This document shows, piece by piece, positions 18,182 through 27,644 of a DNA stretch of 35,019 bases. Under the pieces are notes generated by a model. That model was given only the letters and a program-made list of their open reading frames with translations. It made no database searches and had not been told where the DNA came from. The position numbers were made by a program, and so were the translations under genes. Position 1 is the stretch's first letter; every line of letters begins with the position of its first letter. Source of the stretch: Candidatus Omnitrophota bacterium (GTDB lineage: Bacteria; Omnitrophota; Gorgyraeia; Duberdicusellales; Duberdicusellaceae); the NCBI GenBank assembly GCA_021159015.1, contig JAGGSQ010000052.1, positions 1-35,019 on the forward strand, given 5' to 3'.

Positions 18182-20628
18182 TTTACAATATTTACCAGAC
18201 GCCCGGGTATGTAAATAACCTTTTGGGGAGGGGAACTCCCTAAAAGCTCTTTAACTTTAGCTAGCGACAAAGCGGCTGACTCTATTTCCTCTTGCGGCAT
18301 ACTAACATCTATTTCCAGATGGTCTCTTACCTTGCCATTTATCATCACCGCAATATTAACCTTTTTCTCTTGAAGTACTTTTTCATCGTAGCTGGGCCAG
18401 AAAGACTGAAAAATGCTATTTTTTTCTCCCATTCTCTGCCAAGCTTCTTCTGAAATATGAGGAGTAAAAGGAGCCAGGAGCAAGAAAAGTGTCTTTACTG
18501 CTTCTTCAAACACACTCTTTTCTACCAAAGGAGGATTAACGTTAATACTTTTATAAATCTCATTTACCAATTCCATAATCATGGCAATAGCGGTATTAAA
18601 CTGAAATGACGACTCCAGATCCTTAGTAACCTCTTTAACCGTCTGGTGGATTTTCCGTTTCAGACGCTGGTCTGCATCCTGATTATTGTTACTTTGCTGC
18701 CAATCCAATTCTTCCCTCATATCTAACAGGCGCCAGCAGCGTTTTAGAAAACGGAAGCACCCCACCAATCCCTCGTCTTTCCATTCAGCATCTTTCTCCG
18801 GCGGGCCCATAAAGAGAATATAAAGTCGCATAGTGTCAGCCCCATATGTATCTACAATATAATCAGGCGCCACCACATTACCTTTAGACTTAGACATTTT
18901 GAAACCATCTTTTACTATCATACCTTGCGTAAACAAACTATAGAATGGCTCAGAGAAACTAACCATCTTCAAATCATAAAGAAACTTATTGATAAAGCGG
19001 GAATACATAAGATGAAGAATAGCATGCTCTACCCCGCCAATATACTGGTCTACCGGTAACCAGCGATTAACATCTTCGGTAATAAAAGGAAGGCGGTGTT
19101 CTTGAGGGGAAATATAGCGTAGGTAATACCAGCTGGAATCAACAAAAGTATCCATAGTATCAGTCTCTCTCTTCGCAGCAGCGCCACAATGAGGACAAGT
19201 GGTATTTAAAAACTCTTTAACAAAATTAAGCGGCGATTGACCCGTAGGTAAAAATTCCACATTCTCTGGCAACAAAACTGGCAGATCTTCTTCCTCCACT
19301 GGCACAACACCGCAATTGGGACAATAAATAATGGGAATAGGTGCTCCCCAGTAACGCTGGCGGGAAATAAGCCAGTCCCGCAGCTTGTAATGGATTTTTC
19401 TTCTGCCAATCCCCTTATCTTCCATAAATTCAGCGATTTTCTTTTTAGCCAGAGAAGAATTGAGTCCCGAGAACTGGCCGGAGTTAATCAAAATCCCCTC
19501 TCCTTCGTATACATCTTCCTCGCTACCTGAGAGAGGTTTAATAACTTCTTTTATCTTAATATTATATTTCTTAGCAAATTCATAATCGCGCCGGTCATGA
19601 GCCGGCACACACATAATCGCACCTGTACCGTATTCTGCCAAAATATAATTGGCAATCCAGACGGGAATTCTTTCTTGAGTCATAGGATTAAGGGCATATT
19701 TACCACAAAATACCCCCTCCTTTTCGAAACTATCCAAAAGGCGAGCTGACTTAGGTTGGGATTTAGCTTTCTGGAGAAAAGCTTTTATTTCTTGTTTGTG
19801 AGGAGAATCTGCGATAAGTTTTTCCGCTAAAGGATGCTCAAAAGATATAGCTAGAAAAGTTGCACCAAAGATTGTATCAACACGGGTAGTAAAACATTTG
19901 ATTTTTTTATCAGAATTCTCAAGCGCAAAATCTATTTCTACTCCTTCGGAACGCCCAATCCAGTTTTTCTGCATTAGTTTCACCCTCTCTGGCCAATTAT
20001 TAAGTAATCTCAAATCCTCTAAAAGCCTGTCTGCATAAGCGGTAATTCTAAAAAACCACTGCTCAAGATCCTTCTGGATAACCGGTGTAGAACAACGCTC
20101 ACATTTCCCTTCCATAACTTGCTCATTAGCCAAGACTGTCTGACAGCTGGGGCAGTAGTTAACTTGAGCTTTCTTACGATAAGCCAAGCCGTTCTCGTAG
20201 AGTTTTAGAAACAACCATTGCGTCCACTTGTAATAATCAGGCAGGCAGGTAGTAATTTCCCTACGCCAATCATACATAATTCCCCAGGAAGAAAGCTGTT
20301 CCTTAATTCTCTTTATATTGCGCAAAGTCCAATCTTTGGGATTAATCTTATGTTTTATAGCTTGATTCTCAGCCGGCAACCCAAAAGCATCCCAGCCCAT
20401 AGGAGAAAGAACCGCAAACCTTTTCATCACCTTATAACGTACTACAGCATCACCAATTATGTAATTGCGTCCATGCCCCACATGAAGCTCAGAGGAGGGA
20501 TAAGGAAACATAACCAGGCAATAATATTTGGAACGGCTGCGGTCTTTAACGTCTACCTGAAATAGACCTTGTTCTTGCCAAAATTTTTGCCACTTTTTCT
20601 CGATTTCTCTAAAATTATAGTCAGTCAT
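18178..20628 (-). CDS. leuS: Leucyl-tRNA synthetase
   Basis: MFPYPSSELHVGHGRNYIIGD (HIGH-type), MGWDAFGLPAENQA, KMSKSKGNVVAPD (KMSKS), 816 aa. Confidence 0.98.
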   Translation of the reverse strand: MTDYNFREIEKKWQKFWQEQGLFQVDVKDRSRSKYYCLVMFPYPSSELHVGHGRNYIIGDAVVRYKVMKRFAVLSPMGWDAFGLPAENQAIKHKINPKDWTLRNIKRIKEQLSSWGIMYDWRREITTCLPDYYKWTQWLFLKLYENGLAYRKKAQVNYCPSCQTVLANEQVMEGKCERCSTPVIQKDLEQWFFRITAYADRLLEDLRLLNNWPERVKLMQKNWIGRSEGVEIDFALENSDKKIKCFTTRVDTIFGATFLAISFEHPLAEKLIADSPHKQEIKAFLQKAKSQPKSARLLDSFEKEGVFCGKYALNPMTQERIPVWIANYILAEYGTGAIMCVPAHDRRDYEFAKKYNIKIKEVIKPLSGSEEDVYEGEGILINSGQFSGLNSSLAKKKIAEFMEDKGIGRRKIHYKLRDWLISRQRYWGAPIPIIYCPNCGVVPVEEEDLPVLLPENVEFLPTGQSPLNFVKEFLNTTCPHCGAAAKRETDTMDTFVDSSWYYLRYISPQEHRLPFITEDVNRWLPVDQYIGGVEHAILHLMYSRFINKFLYDLKMVSFSEPFYSLFTQGMIVKDGFKMSKSKGNVVAPDYIVDTYGADTMRLYILFMGPPEKDAEWKDEGLVGCFRFLKRCWRLLDMREELDWQQSNNNQDADQRLKRKIHQTVKEVTKDLESSFQFNTAIAMIMELVNEIYKSINVNPPLVEKSVFEEAVKTLFLLLAPFTPHISEEAWQRMGEKNSIFQSFWPSYDEKVLQEKKVNIAVMINGKVRDHLEIDVSMPQEEIESAALSLAKVKELLGSSPPQKVIYIPGRLVNIVN

Positions 20629-21485
20629 GAGACACGAAAGATTCTTCTTATCTTACTTAAGTTTTTAGGATCGTCATCCTTGTCTTTCTTGGGAGTCTCA
20701 AGAATAAAAACTTTCTCACGTAAAACTTTATGGTTTACTATATTTCTAAATCCACCCAGTCCTATTTTCCCTTCTCCAATATGCCAATGGCGATCGCGGC
20801 GCGAACCTAATTCATCTTGTGTATCATTCAAATGTATTACTTCTATCTTCTCTTTACCTATATACTTATCTATCTTCTTTATAAAATCATCTAAGCCTCT
20901 TGCTGTTCTTATATTATAACCAGCACACCAACTATGGCAAGTATCAATACAAAGACCCAGATTTTGGCAATTCTTAAGCTCGCTAAATATATACTCTAAT
21001 TCCTCTATTTCTGCTCCCAGCCAGTGTCCTGAACCTGAAGTATTTTCCAATAAAACTTTTATACCACGCGGTGACCTCTTCAGTACATAATCCAAAGCTT
21101 TAACTACCTGTCCTAAGCCTCGCAGACGAGTGGAGCCTTTAAAACTCCCGGGATGAATCACCATAAATTTAGCTCCTAAATCTTTAGCTTCTATAATATC
21201 GCGCAAAAACTCATTGCGAGAGAGTTTCCAGAGGCGGGGTTTAGAAGTAGCCAGGTTCTGCATATAAACGCTGTGCACCACTACCGGCCCTATCCCTAAT
21301 TTCCTCAGGCTCCGCTTAAACCGCTGTTTATCGGCCGCGGGGAAAACTTTGGCTTTAAAAGCGCGGGGGTTGCGCAAAAAAATCTGAAAACAATTGCACC
21401 CCAATGACTCTGCCCGCTGGATGACCTTATCCAGTCCTCCCTCAATAGAAAGATGTACGCCTAAACGCAGACTCCTTTGGCCCAT
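20625..21485 (-). CDS. nfo: Endonuclease IV (deoxyribonuclease IV)
   Basis: GVHLSIEGGLDKVIQRAESLGCNCFQIFLRNPR, VVHSVYMQNLA, LGLCIDTCHSWCAGYNI, HLNDTQDELGSRRDRHWHIGEGKIG. Confidence 0.96.
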   Translation of the reverse strand: MGQRSLRLGVHLSIEGGLDKVIQRAESLGCNCFQIFLRNPRAFKAKVFPAADKQRFKRSLRKLGIGPVVVHSVYMQNLATSKPRLWKLSRNEFLRDIIEAKDLGAKFMVIHPGSFKGSTRLRGLGQVVKALDYVLKRSPRGIKVLLENTSGSGHWLGAEIEELEYIFSELKNCQNLGLCIDTCHSWCAGYNIRTARGLDDFIKKIDKYIGKEKIEVIHLNDTQDELGSRRDRHWHIGEGKIGLGGFRNIVNHKVLREKVFILETPKKDKDDDPKNLSKIRRIFRVS

Positions 21486-21728
21486 AAACTCTATCTTCCG
21501 TTAGAAAGTAAGATATTACCACAAGTCAACTCTTGCTTCAAACACAATAATTCCCTCTTAATCGAAATTGTTAAAGGCAAGATTGCAACTCTGAGGTGGG
21601 CTGGAAGCTATTTGAAAAAGGAAATTGGCAATCCGGCCATTCGGCCCCTCTGGCCCAGAAGAAGAAATTATATACAGGCCGCAACTCAGCTTATAAAAGA
21701 ACTTTTAATCTACCCTCAAGCATTTGAG

Positions 21729-22367
21729 CTAATTTTTCCGGGGAGCTTCAGATTCTTTAAGAAACCGCCCTACCACTATTCCGGCCATAAAGGGGATAAT
21801 TATCAACAAAAAGACTGCTGCTTGCGGCATAAGGGAAAACTTGAATCCCCCGCCAATATCAAGATTTAGATAAACCCCCTTATCTAACAGTATCTTTATC
21901 CCCCCGCTAAGAAGTTTCTCGATGAGGCGGCTGGCGATAAAAACAGCTATAGCAAAACTTGCTGCGCCTATACTTATCAGAAACGAAAAAGCCCTGTAAG
22001 CTCCAAACTTACGCTGCAGAGCTAAAATAAAAACCAAGGGCAGGAAAATATGGGCACAAATTATGCCCAAAATCCCTAGGGGAATAAGAAAATATTTGGC
22101 ATTGTGAAAGATAAAAGGGAAATGTTTGTTAAAAGATTTATTCCCTAGCTGCTTTTTCAGACGGGAAGAGACTTCTTTTCCTACTCTTCTTAGAGAAATC
22201 TTCCTCTGAGCCAGATTTTCCTTCTTCTGTCTCTTTATTCTAAAAACGTCACTAACTCTCAGATATTGTTTGCCAAAAACGCTCTCTATCTTTATTAGCG
22301 GCAGGAATATTGAGGCACAATTTATTAAGGAAAATAATACAGCGGCATAAAAAAGACTTTTCTTCAT
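21729..22367 (-). CDS. Hypothetical multi-TM membrane protein
   Basis: 212-aa ORF with several hydrophobic segments, start directly adjoining the NYN gene. Confidence 0.6.
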   Translation of the reverse strand: MKKSLFYAAVLFSLINCASIFLPLIKIESVFGKQYLRVSDVFRIKRQKKENLAQRKISLRRVGKEVSSRLKKQLGNKSFNKHFPFIFHNAKYFLIPLGILGIICAHIFLPLVFILALQRKFGAYRAFSFLISIGAASFAIAVFIASRLIEKLLSGGIKILLDKGVYLNLDIGGGFKFSLMPQAAVFLLIIIPFMAGIVVGRFLKESEAPRKN

Positions 22368-22966
22368 TAATTGCGGCGGCTGAAAATTTTCTTAAACTTT
22401 ACCGCCCGCACAAAATCGCAGTGTTTTTTAATATCATGGCTAAGCTCAACTACATCGTCACAATAGCCTACTGCTACCTGCAGGCCATTAAAACGGGCAA
22501 GTTTAAGAGCAGGTATCATATCAGTATCGGCACATAAAACGATTATTTTATCAACCAGCTGGCGGTAAGCCAGATGGGCGATATCCAGCCCCATAAGCAT
22601 ATCAACCTGCTTTTGGATAAAATCGGGGATGTTGCCGGGAAGCATCCCTCTGAATTTCAGCTTTCCTTCTCTTACCGCAATTAAATCTTCCGTGGATATC
22701 TTATCTAAGAAGGCAGAAGAAGTTTTATAAACATCATCGTTGGATAGGTCAATGCGACGGCCGTGCCAGGTAATTTCTTTTATGGGGGTTGAAACATAAA
22801 AAAATATACGGTGAACATACTCGTGTTTATCCACAAAGGCATAGATGAACCGCATTACATTTCTTACATTGTTATAGTCTACTTTCAAATGAAGCTTTTG
22901 AGTAGCGTGTAAAAATATACCTTTTCGTATATTTTCCCAATCTACAAATACTGCCACTTTTTGCAC
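22367..22966 (-). CDS. NYN-domain (LabA/DUF88-type PIN-like) protein
   Basis: VAVFVDWENIRKGI and KIIVLCADTDMIPALKLARFNGLQVAVGYCDD. Confidence 0.88.
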   Translation of the reverse strand: MQKVAVFVDWENIRKGIFLHATQKLHLKVDYNNVRNVMRFIYAFVDKHEYVHRIFFYVSTPIKEITWHGRRIDLSNDDVYKTSSAFLDKISTEDLIAVREGKLKFRGMLPGNIPDFIQKQVDMLMGLDIAHLAYRQLVDKIIVLCADTDMIPALKLARFNGLQVAVGYCDDVVELSHDIKKHCDFVRAVKFKKIFSRRN

Positions 22967-23044
22967 TCTTGCGCCTCTTTTTTATCTAAAAACAATAATA
23001 ACTCTTTAACTATTTTAAAAGCAGGGGCAGGATTGTCAAGAAAT

Positions 23045-23660
23045 CAAAGAGACTCTTTTCTAAGGACAAAACCGTTTAAGAGAGGAAGAACCAAGCGGCG
23101 GTTTACTTTTCTATAGACAATTTTTCCTTCCCAAGAGCCACCCTCTTTCACTTTCCCTCCTTCTAAAGTAAAGGCACAATCTTTTGGCAGGCTTCTTTTA
23201 AGAGAAAAATGCGCGTAGCAAATTCATCCGGATTCACCAACACCAGGCCTTTTCGGAAATATTCTCCCTCAGGTCTGCCTAAATTTATCTGGTATCCGGG
23301 ATAATATAAAATACAAACAGACGCAAATCTGTATTTATTTTTACTAAAGCCGCACTTTTAAAAACAATGGAAATAAACCTGGTGCGGATGTATTCGCGGG
23401 CAATTTTTAAGGCTTCCTTCCATTTTTCGTAGGAGTTAATATGCTCCCGGTAAATTGATGAAACCCTTCCTACGTTCCCCGGATGGAACGGTAAAGAAAA
23501 ACTTCAGGCCCTTTTGCTTTTTCACTCAAAAAAGGCATTATTACATAATCAAATGTCTATTGACAAAATCAACTTGCTCCTTTGTTATGTGGAAAGACAC
23601 TCTTAATCCCAAATACACATTTTTATCTTCGCTATAAGCTGAACTATTTCTCAAGAGAAT
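23045..23660 (-). pseudogene. Frameshifted remnant, possibly a glycoside-hydrolase-like TIM-barrel protein
   Basis: Minus-strand frames contain NVYLGLRVSFHITKEQVDFVNRH, LSEKAKGPEVFLYRSIRGT, IYREHINSYEKWKEALKIAREYIRTRF, YPGYQINLGRPEGEYFRKGLVLVNPDEFATRIFLLKEACQK and GGKVKEGGSWEGKIVYRKVNRRLVLPLLNGFVLRKESL*, split by stops and frameshifts. The YRSIxGTxEGF and GLVLVNP patterns resemble putative GH15-like proteins. Confidence 0.6.
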
Positions 23661-23744
23661 GGCAGTAAGTATTATTAGATTACTCTAAACAAATATTTAA
23701 TTTCTTTTTGCGAGAATAAGACAGCGTTTTAGCTCAAACAAGAA

Positions 23745-24476
23745 TCAACGCCGCCTGTGCCTATATATTCTTCTGGCCCGCCGCGGATGCCTGATTGCTG
23801 CCCGGGCCCGTTTTGGATGAGATTTTGCCACAGAATAGACTCTCTTAGCTGCATAAGGATGTTCCCGCGCTTTCTGGTAGGCCTTTTTACTCCTTTGGGG
23901 ATGCTCATTAAGGTACTGACGGTGCCTGTATAAAACTTTGGCAAATTCAGGATGATTATTTAAAAATGCGCGGTTTTTGTAAACTTCTTTGGCTACTTCG
24001 GGATGATCGTTGAGCCATTTTCTATTTTTGTAGATACTCTCAGCTATTTTAGGATGTTCTTCCAGCCACTTATTATTAGCTACCAACTTCCTGGCTATCT
24101 GAGGATGGTTCTTAAGCCCATCACGATTTCCATAAAGGTAAGGAAGCCCTTTTCTGTGCTTAATTAGCGCCTGTTTTTCTGCCTGCCTGTAAGCAGCCGC
24201 CTCATGAATGTCTAAAGCGCCATCGCCGTCAGTATCAAACCTTATGGCTCTTCTCCAGCGGAAATTGCCAAATTCCTCTGGTCCCTTTTTAGTCCCATTC
24301 CTTTTCCAATCTTTCTCAGTAAGAATTCCGTCCTCACCCGCCAGAGAATTAAACTTACCCTTATCATAATACTGGCCATACCATTCCAAAGCCTTCCTGC
24401 TTTCTGCTGCGAAACCAAGCGGTAATAATCCCATAATAACAAATAATATTAAAACCAGAGATATTGCTTTCTTCAT
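23745..24476 (-). CDS. Secreted EF-hand protein with ~17-aa HP-motif tandem repeats and a basic C-terminus
   Basis: Signal peptide MKKAISLVLILFVIMGLLPLGFAA; EF-hand loop DTDGDGALDIHE; repeats NNKWLEEHPKIAESIYK / NRKWLNDHPEVAKEVYK / NRAFLNNHPEFAKVLYR / HRQYLNEHPQRSKKAYQ; basic tail. Confidence 0.85.
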   Translation of the reverse strand: MKKAISLVLILFVIMGLLPLGFAAESRKALEWYGQYYDKGKFNSLAGEDGILTEKDWKRNGTKKGPEEFGNFRWRRAIRFDTDGDGALDIHEAAAYRQAEKQALIKHRKGLPYLYGNRDGLKNHPQIARKLVANNKWLEEHPKIAESIYKNRKWLNDHPEVAKEVYKNRAFLNNHPEFAKVLYRHRQYLNEHPQRSKKAYQKAREHPYAAKRVYSVAKSHPKRARAAIRHPRRARRIYRHRRR

Positions 24477-24510
24477 AACAAAGCCTCCTTTTTATCATTC
24501 TTTCTTCTTC

Positions 24511-25062
24511 TCATAATCCTTTTCCCCCTTTATCAAATTTGCGCCTTCTGAAAGCCTTCCTTCGCCGGGGATAGGAAAAACCCTGCCGTTTTCCCTTCCC
24601 TTCTTTCTTAAGTTTCTCCACCAGATTCTCGAACTTGTGCTTCTGTTCTGGATCAAGAAAACTCGCAATTTGTCCTATCGCTTCGTCTTTAATCTGAGAT
24701 AAACTAGTGCGGAACCGAAGACGCGTTCTGTCTATCTTCTCTTTTACCTCTCCCAGGACTTTCTTTAGCTTCTTCTTCTGTTCTGCGCTAAGACCTAATT
24801 CTCTGCTGAGTTTTATAAATGCACCTCTCGTTTCTCTAGTTAAATTGCGGCGGGCCGGAAAAACCAGAGCTTTCTTAAGCCGGCCATAGTTCTGAGGATA
24901 TTTGAGCAGATATTCTCTTATTATGCGGGGCAAATTATTAAAAGTGTATCTTTTATTGATAATAATTCCTGCTGCTGCTCCTGCTAAAGCACAAAGCACT
25001 CCCCAGCTAACAATATAAATAAACGGCCGTCGTATTCTCATCTTTCTCATCTCCTTTACCAC
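24511..25062 (-). CDS. Spy/CpxP-like (heavy-metal resistance type) periplasmic protein
   Basis: N-terminal membrane anchor then LGLSAEQKKKLKKVLGEVKEKIDRTRLRFRTSLSQIKDEAIGQIASFLDPEQKHKFENLVEKLKKE; follows an anti-sigma gene. Confidence 0.7.
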   Translation of the reverse strand: MVKEMRKMRIRRPFIYIVSWGVLCALAGAAAGIIINKRYTFNNLPRIIREYLLKYPQNYGRLKKALVFPARRNLTRETRGAFIKLSRELGLSAEQKKKLKKVLGEVKEKIDRTRLRFRTSLSQIKDEAIGQIASFLDPEQKHKFENLVEKLKKEGKGKRQGFSYPRRRKAFRRRKFDKGGKGL

Positions 25063-25502
25063 AATTCATTTAATAAATCCTGCGCTTTAAGCGCGCCGCT
25101 CAGAATCCCTATCTCTTCTCCCCCCAGACTCCCCCAAATATAGCTGTCGATACTGGCTCTTCTATAAAAGAGAGGCAGAGAAATTAAAAGTAAAAGGATA
25201 ATGACTAACGGCACCGGAATCAGCCGCCGCGCCAGAATCCCGGCTGTCTCTACTTCCTTCTCCCGAATTTTTTCCGTCTCCTCTCCAGCCTCTATCTTTG
25301 CCTTGAGCCGGACTAAGAAGCCCTCTCTTACTTTAACCCTTTCTTTGTCTGAAAACATCTTTTTTATCGCCGCTAAATTTTCAAGCTCCCCCCTGCATGC
25401 TGCGCACTTCTCAAGATGGCTCTCTATCAATTTTAACAGCCTTCCCTCAATCTCTTTATCCAGATAACGGCCCAGGAGTCTTTTTACTTTTCGGCAATTC
25501 AT
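25056..25502 (-). CDS. Anti-sigma factor with zf-HC2 zinc finger
   Basis: N-terminal ESHLEKCAACRGELENL (Hx3Cx2C), single TM (LIPVPLVIILLLLISLPLF), directly downstream of an ECF sigma gene. Confidence 0.85.
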   Translation of the reverse strand: MNCRKVKRLLGRYLDKEIEGRLLKLIESHLEKCAACRGELENLAAIKKMFSDKERVKVREGFLVRLKAKIEAGEETEKIREKEVETAGILARRLIPVPLVIILLLLISLPLFYRRASIDSYIWGSLGGEEIGILSGALKAQDLLNELW

Positions 25503-26065
25503 AATATATCTTCCTTTTTTACTAACGAGAATACTATTCTTTTGAACAAGCTGTGCGCCCGAAAAAGGCGCGATTCTACTGTTCCCACAAAACAGCCTAA
25601 AGTCTTGGCGATATCCCGATAAGAAAGCCCCTCTATATCCCTGAGCACCAGAACCGTACGGTATTTAAAAGGAAGCATACTCAGTGCTTTCTTTACCAGA
25701 GCCTGCCTTTCCTTATATTCCAGATTATCAAGAGCAACATTCTCTTTTCCGGTTGACTCTTTAGTTCCAAGATATTCTAAAGCTACATATTTCTGCTCGC
25801 GCTTAAGAAAAGTATAAGCAGTATTTACGGTAATCCGATAAAGCCAGGTTGAGAATTTCGCTCCTCGCCTAAAAAACCTAAGGTTTTTGTATACTTTAAT
25901 AAATACCTCCTGAGCAATATCCTCGGCATTATGGATTTGGCTGCCTAGAGAATATATTATATTCACCACTCTATTCTGATATTTACGCACTAACATCTCA
26001 AACCCTTCTCTTTCCCCTGCCAAGAATTTATCGATAAGAATATTGTCATCTCTTTCCTCTCTCAT
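25499..26065 (-). CDS. ECF-type RNA polymerase sigma-70 factor
   Basis: Region 2: NAEDIAQEVFIKVYKNLRFFRRGAKFSTWLYRITVNTAYTFLKR; region 4: LPFKYRTVLVLRDIEGLSYRDIAKTLGCFVGTVESRLFRA. Confidence 0.95.
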   Translation of the reverse strand: MREERDDNILIDKFLAGEREGFEMLVRKYQNRVVNIIYSLGSQIHNAEDIAQEVFIKVYKNLRFFRRGAKFSTWLYRITVNTAYTFLKREQKYVALEYLGTKESTGKENVALDNLEYKERQALVKKALSMLPFKYRTVLVLRDIEGLSYRDIAKTLGCFVGTVESRLFRAHSLFKRIVFSLVKKEDIL

Positions 26066-26233
26066 AACATTAGACTAACAGAACACCTATTTTATTCCTT
26101 AGAATTTTATATTTTTTCACTAATTTGCATAATATAAATCTTAAATCCTTTTTAAGAGACTGCTTCTTTGGCTTTATTCTATACAAAGTTTTCACATTCC
26201 TTTTCTTCTCAACATTTTATAACAAAAGCCTCC

Positions 26234-26260
26234 TCCCGCATAAACAATTTTTATGCGGGA
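26234..26260. other. Perfect 11-bp stem hairpin, 5-nt loop
   Basis: TCCCGCATAAA-CAATT-TTTATGCGGGA in the gap between the tonB operon and the ECF sigma gene; no clear U-tract on either strand. Confidence 0.8.
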
Positions 26261-26517
26261 AGTATTTACAGGCCAACAAAAATTACTTCGGATTTAAATC
26301 TTAAACCTTGTTTAGATATTCGCCTTCGCAGAGATGATTCTTGGGAGAGAAATTAAAAGGGATTTGAAGCTCGCCTCCAGACAGATATCATTGTCAGTCT
26401 ATGGCTTGGCAAAGCCAAAACAAAAAAGAAATCTATTTCTACCCCGCCACCCCAAATTTTTTGTTCTCTTCAGATAAACAGTGGTTTAAAATTTTTAGAA
26501 ATAAGGTATTTTGCTCT

Positions 26518-27189
26518 TTATTGCAATGTAAAGACAACAGAGACTTCCATTGAAAGAGAAGATACCCTCATTTCTTCAGGTATGGGGGGAAAGGGATTTG
26601 CTCTTTTTACTGTTGAGACTGCTTCCTTATCAAGAATACTAAATCCTGATGATTGGACAATTTTGATATCTTTAGCGACCCCGCTGGACAAAACTACAAA
26701 TGCAAGATAAACTGTTCCTTCAAGTCCTTGTTTTTTCGCCCAGTTAGGATATCTGCGGCAGGATTCAATTTTTTGTTTAATTATGTCCTGATACCTGAGC
26801 ATTGCCTCTTTTTGAGGATTTATAACCTCCACAATTTCTTGAGCTGGCTCTGGCTGTGGTTGTTCTGCTATTTCCTTTTCAATCTGCTCTTTAGGTTGTA
26901 GCTCTGGTTCTTCCACAATTTTTTCTTCTTCGGGTTGCGGTTCTGGTTCGGGGTTTGGTTCAACTAATTTTTTGTGCTTTTCTATCTCTTCCAGTTTTTT
27001 CTCTTCTCCCATTACATCTATTTTAGGCAAAAGGGGTGGTTTTTCTATTTCAATCTGAACGGATATCTGTTTGGTTTTTTCAGGGTGAGACTTATTAAAA
27101 TTAAACCCCGGTACTCTTAAAACTATGCAATGGACTAATAGAGAAAAAAGAAAAGTAATTTTTATTATTTTTTCATCAGAGCTTCTCAT
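26518..27189 (-). CDS. tonB: TonB energy transducer
   Basis: N-terminal TM, Pro/Glu-rich linker (EPNPEPEPQPEEEK...), C-terminal YPNWAKKQGLEGTVYLAFVVLSSGVAKDIKIVQSSGFSILDKEAVSTVKRANPFPPIP. Confidence 0.93.
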   Translation of the reverse strand: MRSSDEKIIKITFLFSLLVHCIVLRVPGFNFNKSHPEKTKQISVQIEIEKPPLLPKIDVMGEEKKLEEIEKHKKLVEPNPEPEPQPEEEKIVEEPELQPKEQIEKEIAEQPQPEPAQEIVEVINPQKEAMLRYQDIIKQKIESCRRYPNWAKKQGLEGTVYLAFVVLSSGVAKDIKIVQSSGFSILDKEAVSTVKRANPFPPIPEEMRVSSLSMEVSVVFTLQ

Positions 27190-27644
27190 TTATTTAACTC
27201 TGTAGCTGAAGTGACAGAATTAACATTTCTATCCTGCTGTAACTTATCTTTTATCTGAGTAGATATTACCAGACCTTCCGTTCCTGCCTCTTTGGCTACA
27301 TCCATCACTCTTACTGCCAGACCAAGATTAATCCTCTCATCGGCTTTTAGAACCACGGTCTTTTTTCGAGCTGTTTTTAGCTTCTCCTCCAGAGCATCTC
27401 TTAACTCATCAATATTAATCTCTCTATCGTTAAGGTATATTCTGTTGTCTTTGGTTATAAATACAATAATATTTTCTTCCTCCTGAGGTTTGGCAGTCGC
27501 AGCCTGAGGCAGGGCGAGCTTTATCCCCGGCTGCATTATAAAGTTGGCCGTAAGCATAAAGAAGATAAGAAGTAAAAACACTATATCTATTAAAGGAGCA
27601 ATATCTAAATGCATTCTTATTCTCTTTCCCCGCTCAAACTCCAT
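27186..27644 (-). CDS. exbD: ExbD/TolR biopolymer transport protein
   Basis: DIAPLIDIVFLLLIFFMLTANFIMQPGIKLALPQA; overlaps exbB and tonB reading frames. Confidence 0.93.
   Translation of the reverse strand: MEFERGKRIRMHLDIAPLIDIVFLLLIFFMLTANFIMQPGIKLALPQAATAKPQEEENIIVFITKDNRIYLNDREINIDELRDALEEKLKTARKKTVVLKADERINLGLAVRVMDVAKEAGTEGLVISTQIKDKLQQDRNVNSVTSATELNK

Noticed and set aside
21477-21869. Plus-strand 130-aa ORF overlapping the gap after nfo
   Set aside because: No recognisable domain; it overlaps the membrane-protein gene on the other strand and runs against the local gene direction.
23729-23944. Minus-strand 71-aa ORF overlapping the HP-repeat gene
   Set aside because: Out-of-frame shadow of a well-supported secreted protein.
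26401-26416. Small TGGCTT-GGCA-AAGCCA hairpin after tonB
   Set aside because: Only a 6-bp stem and no T-run in the transcribed direction; not enough to call a terminator.
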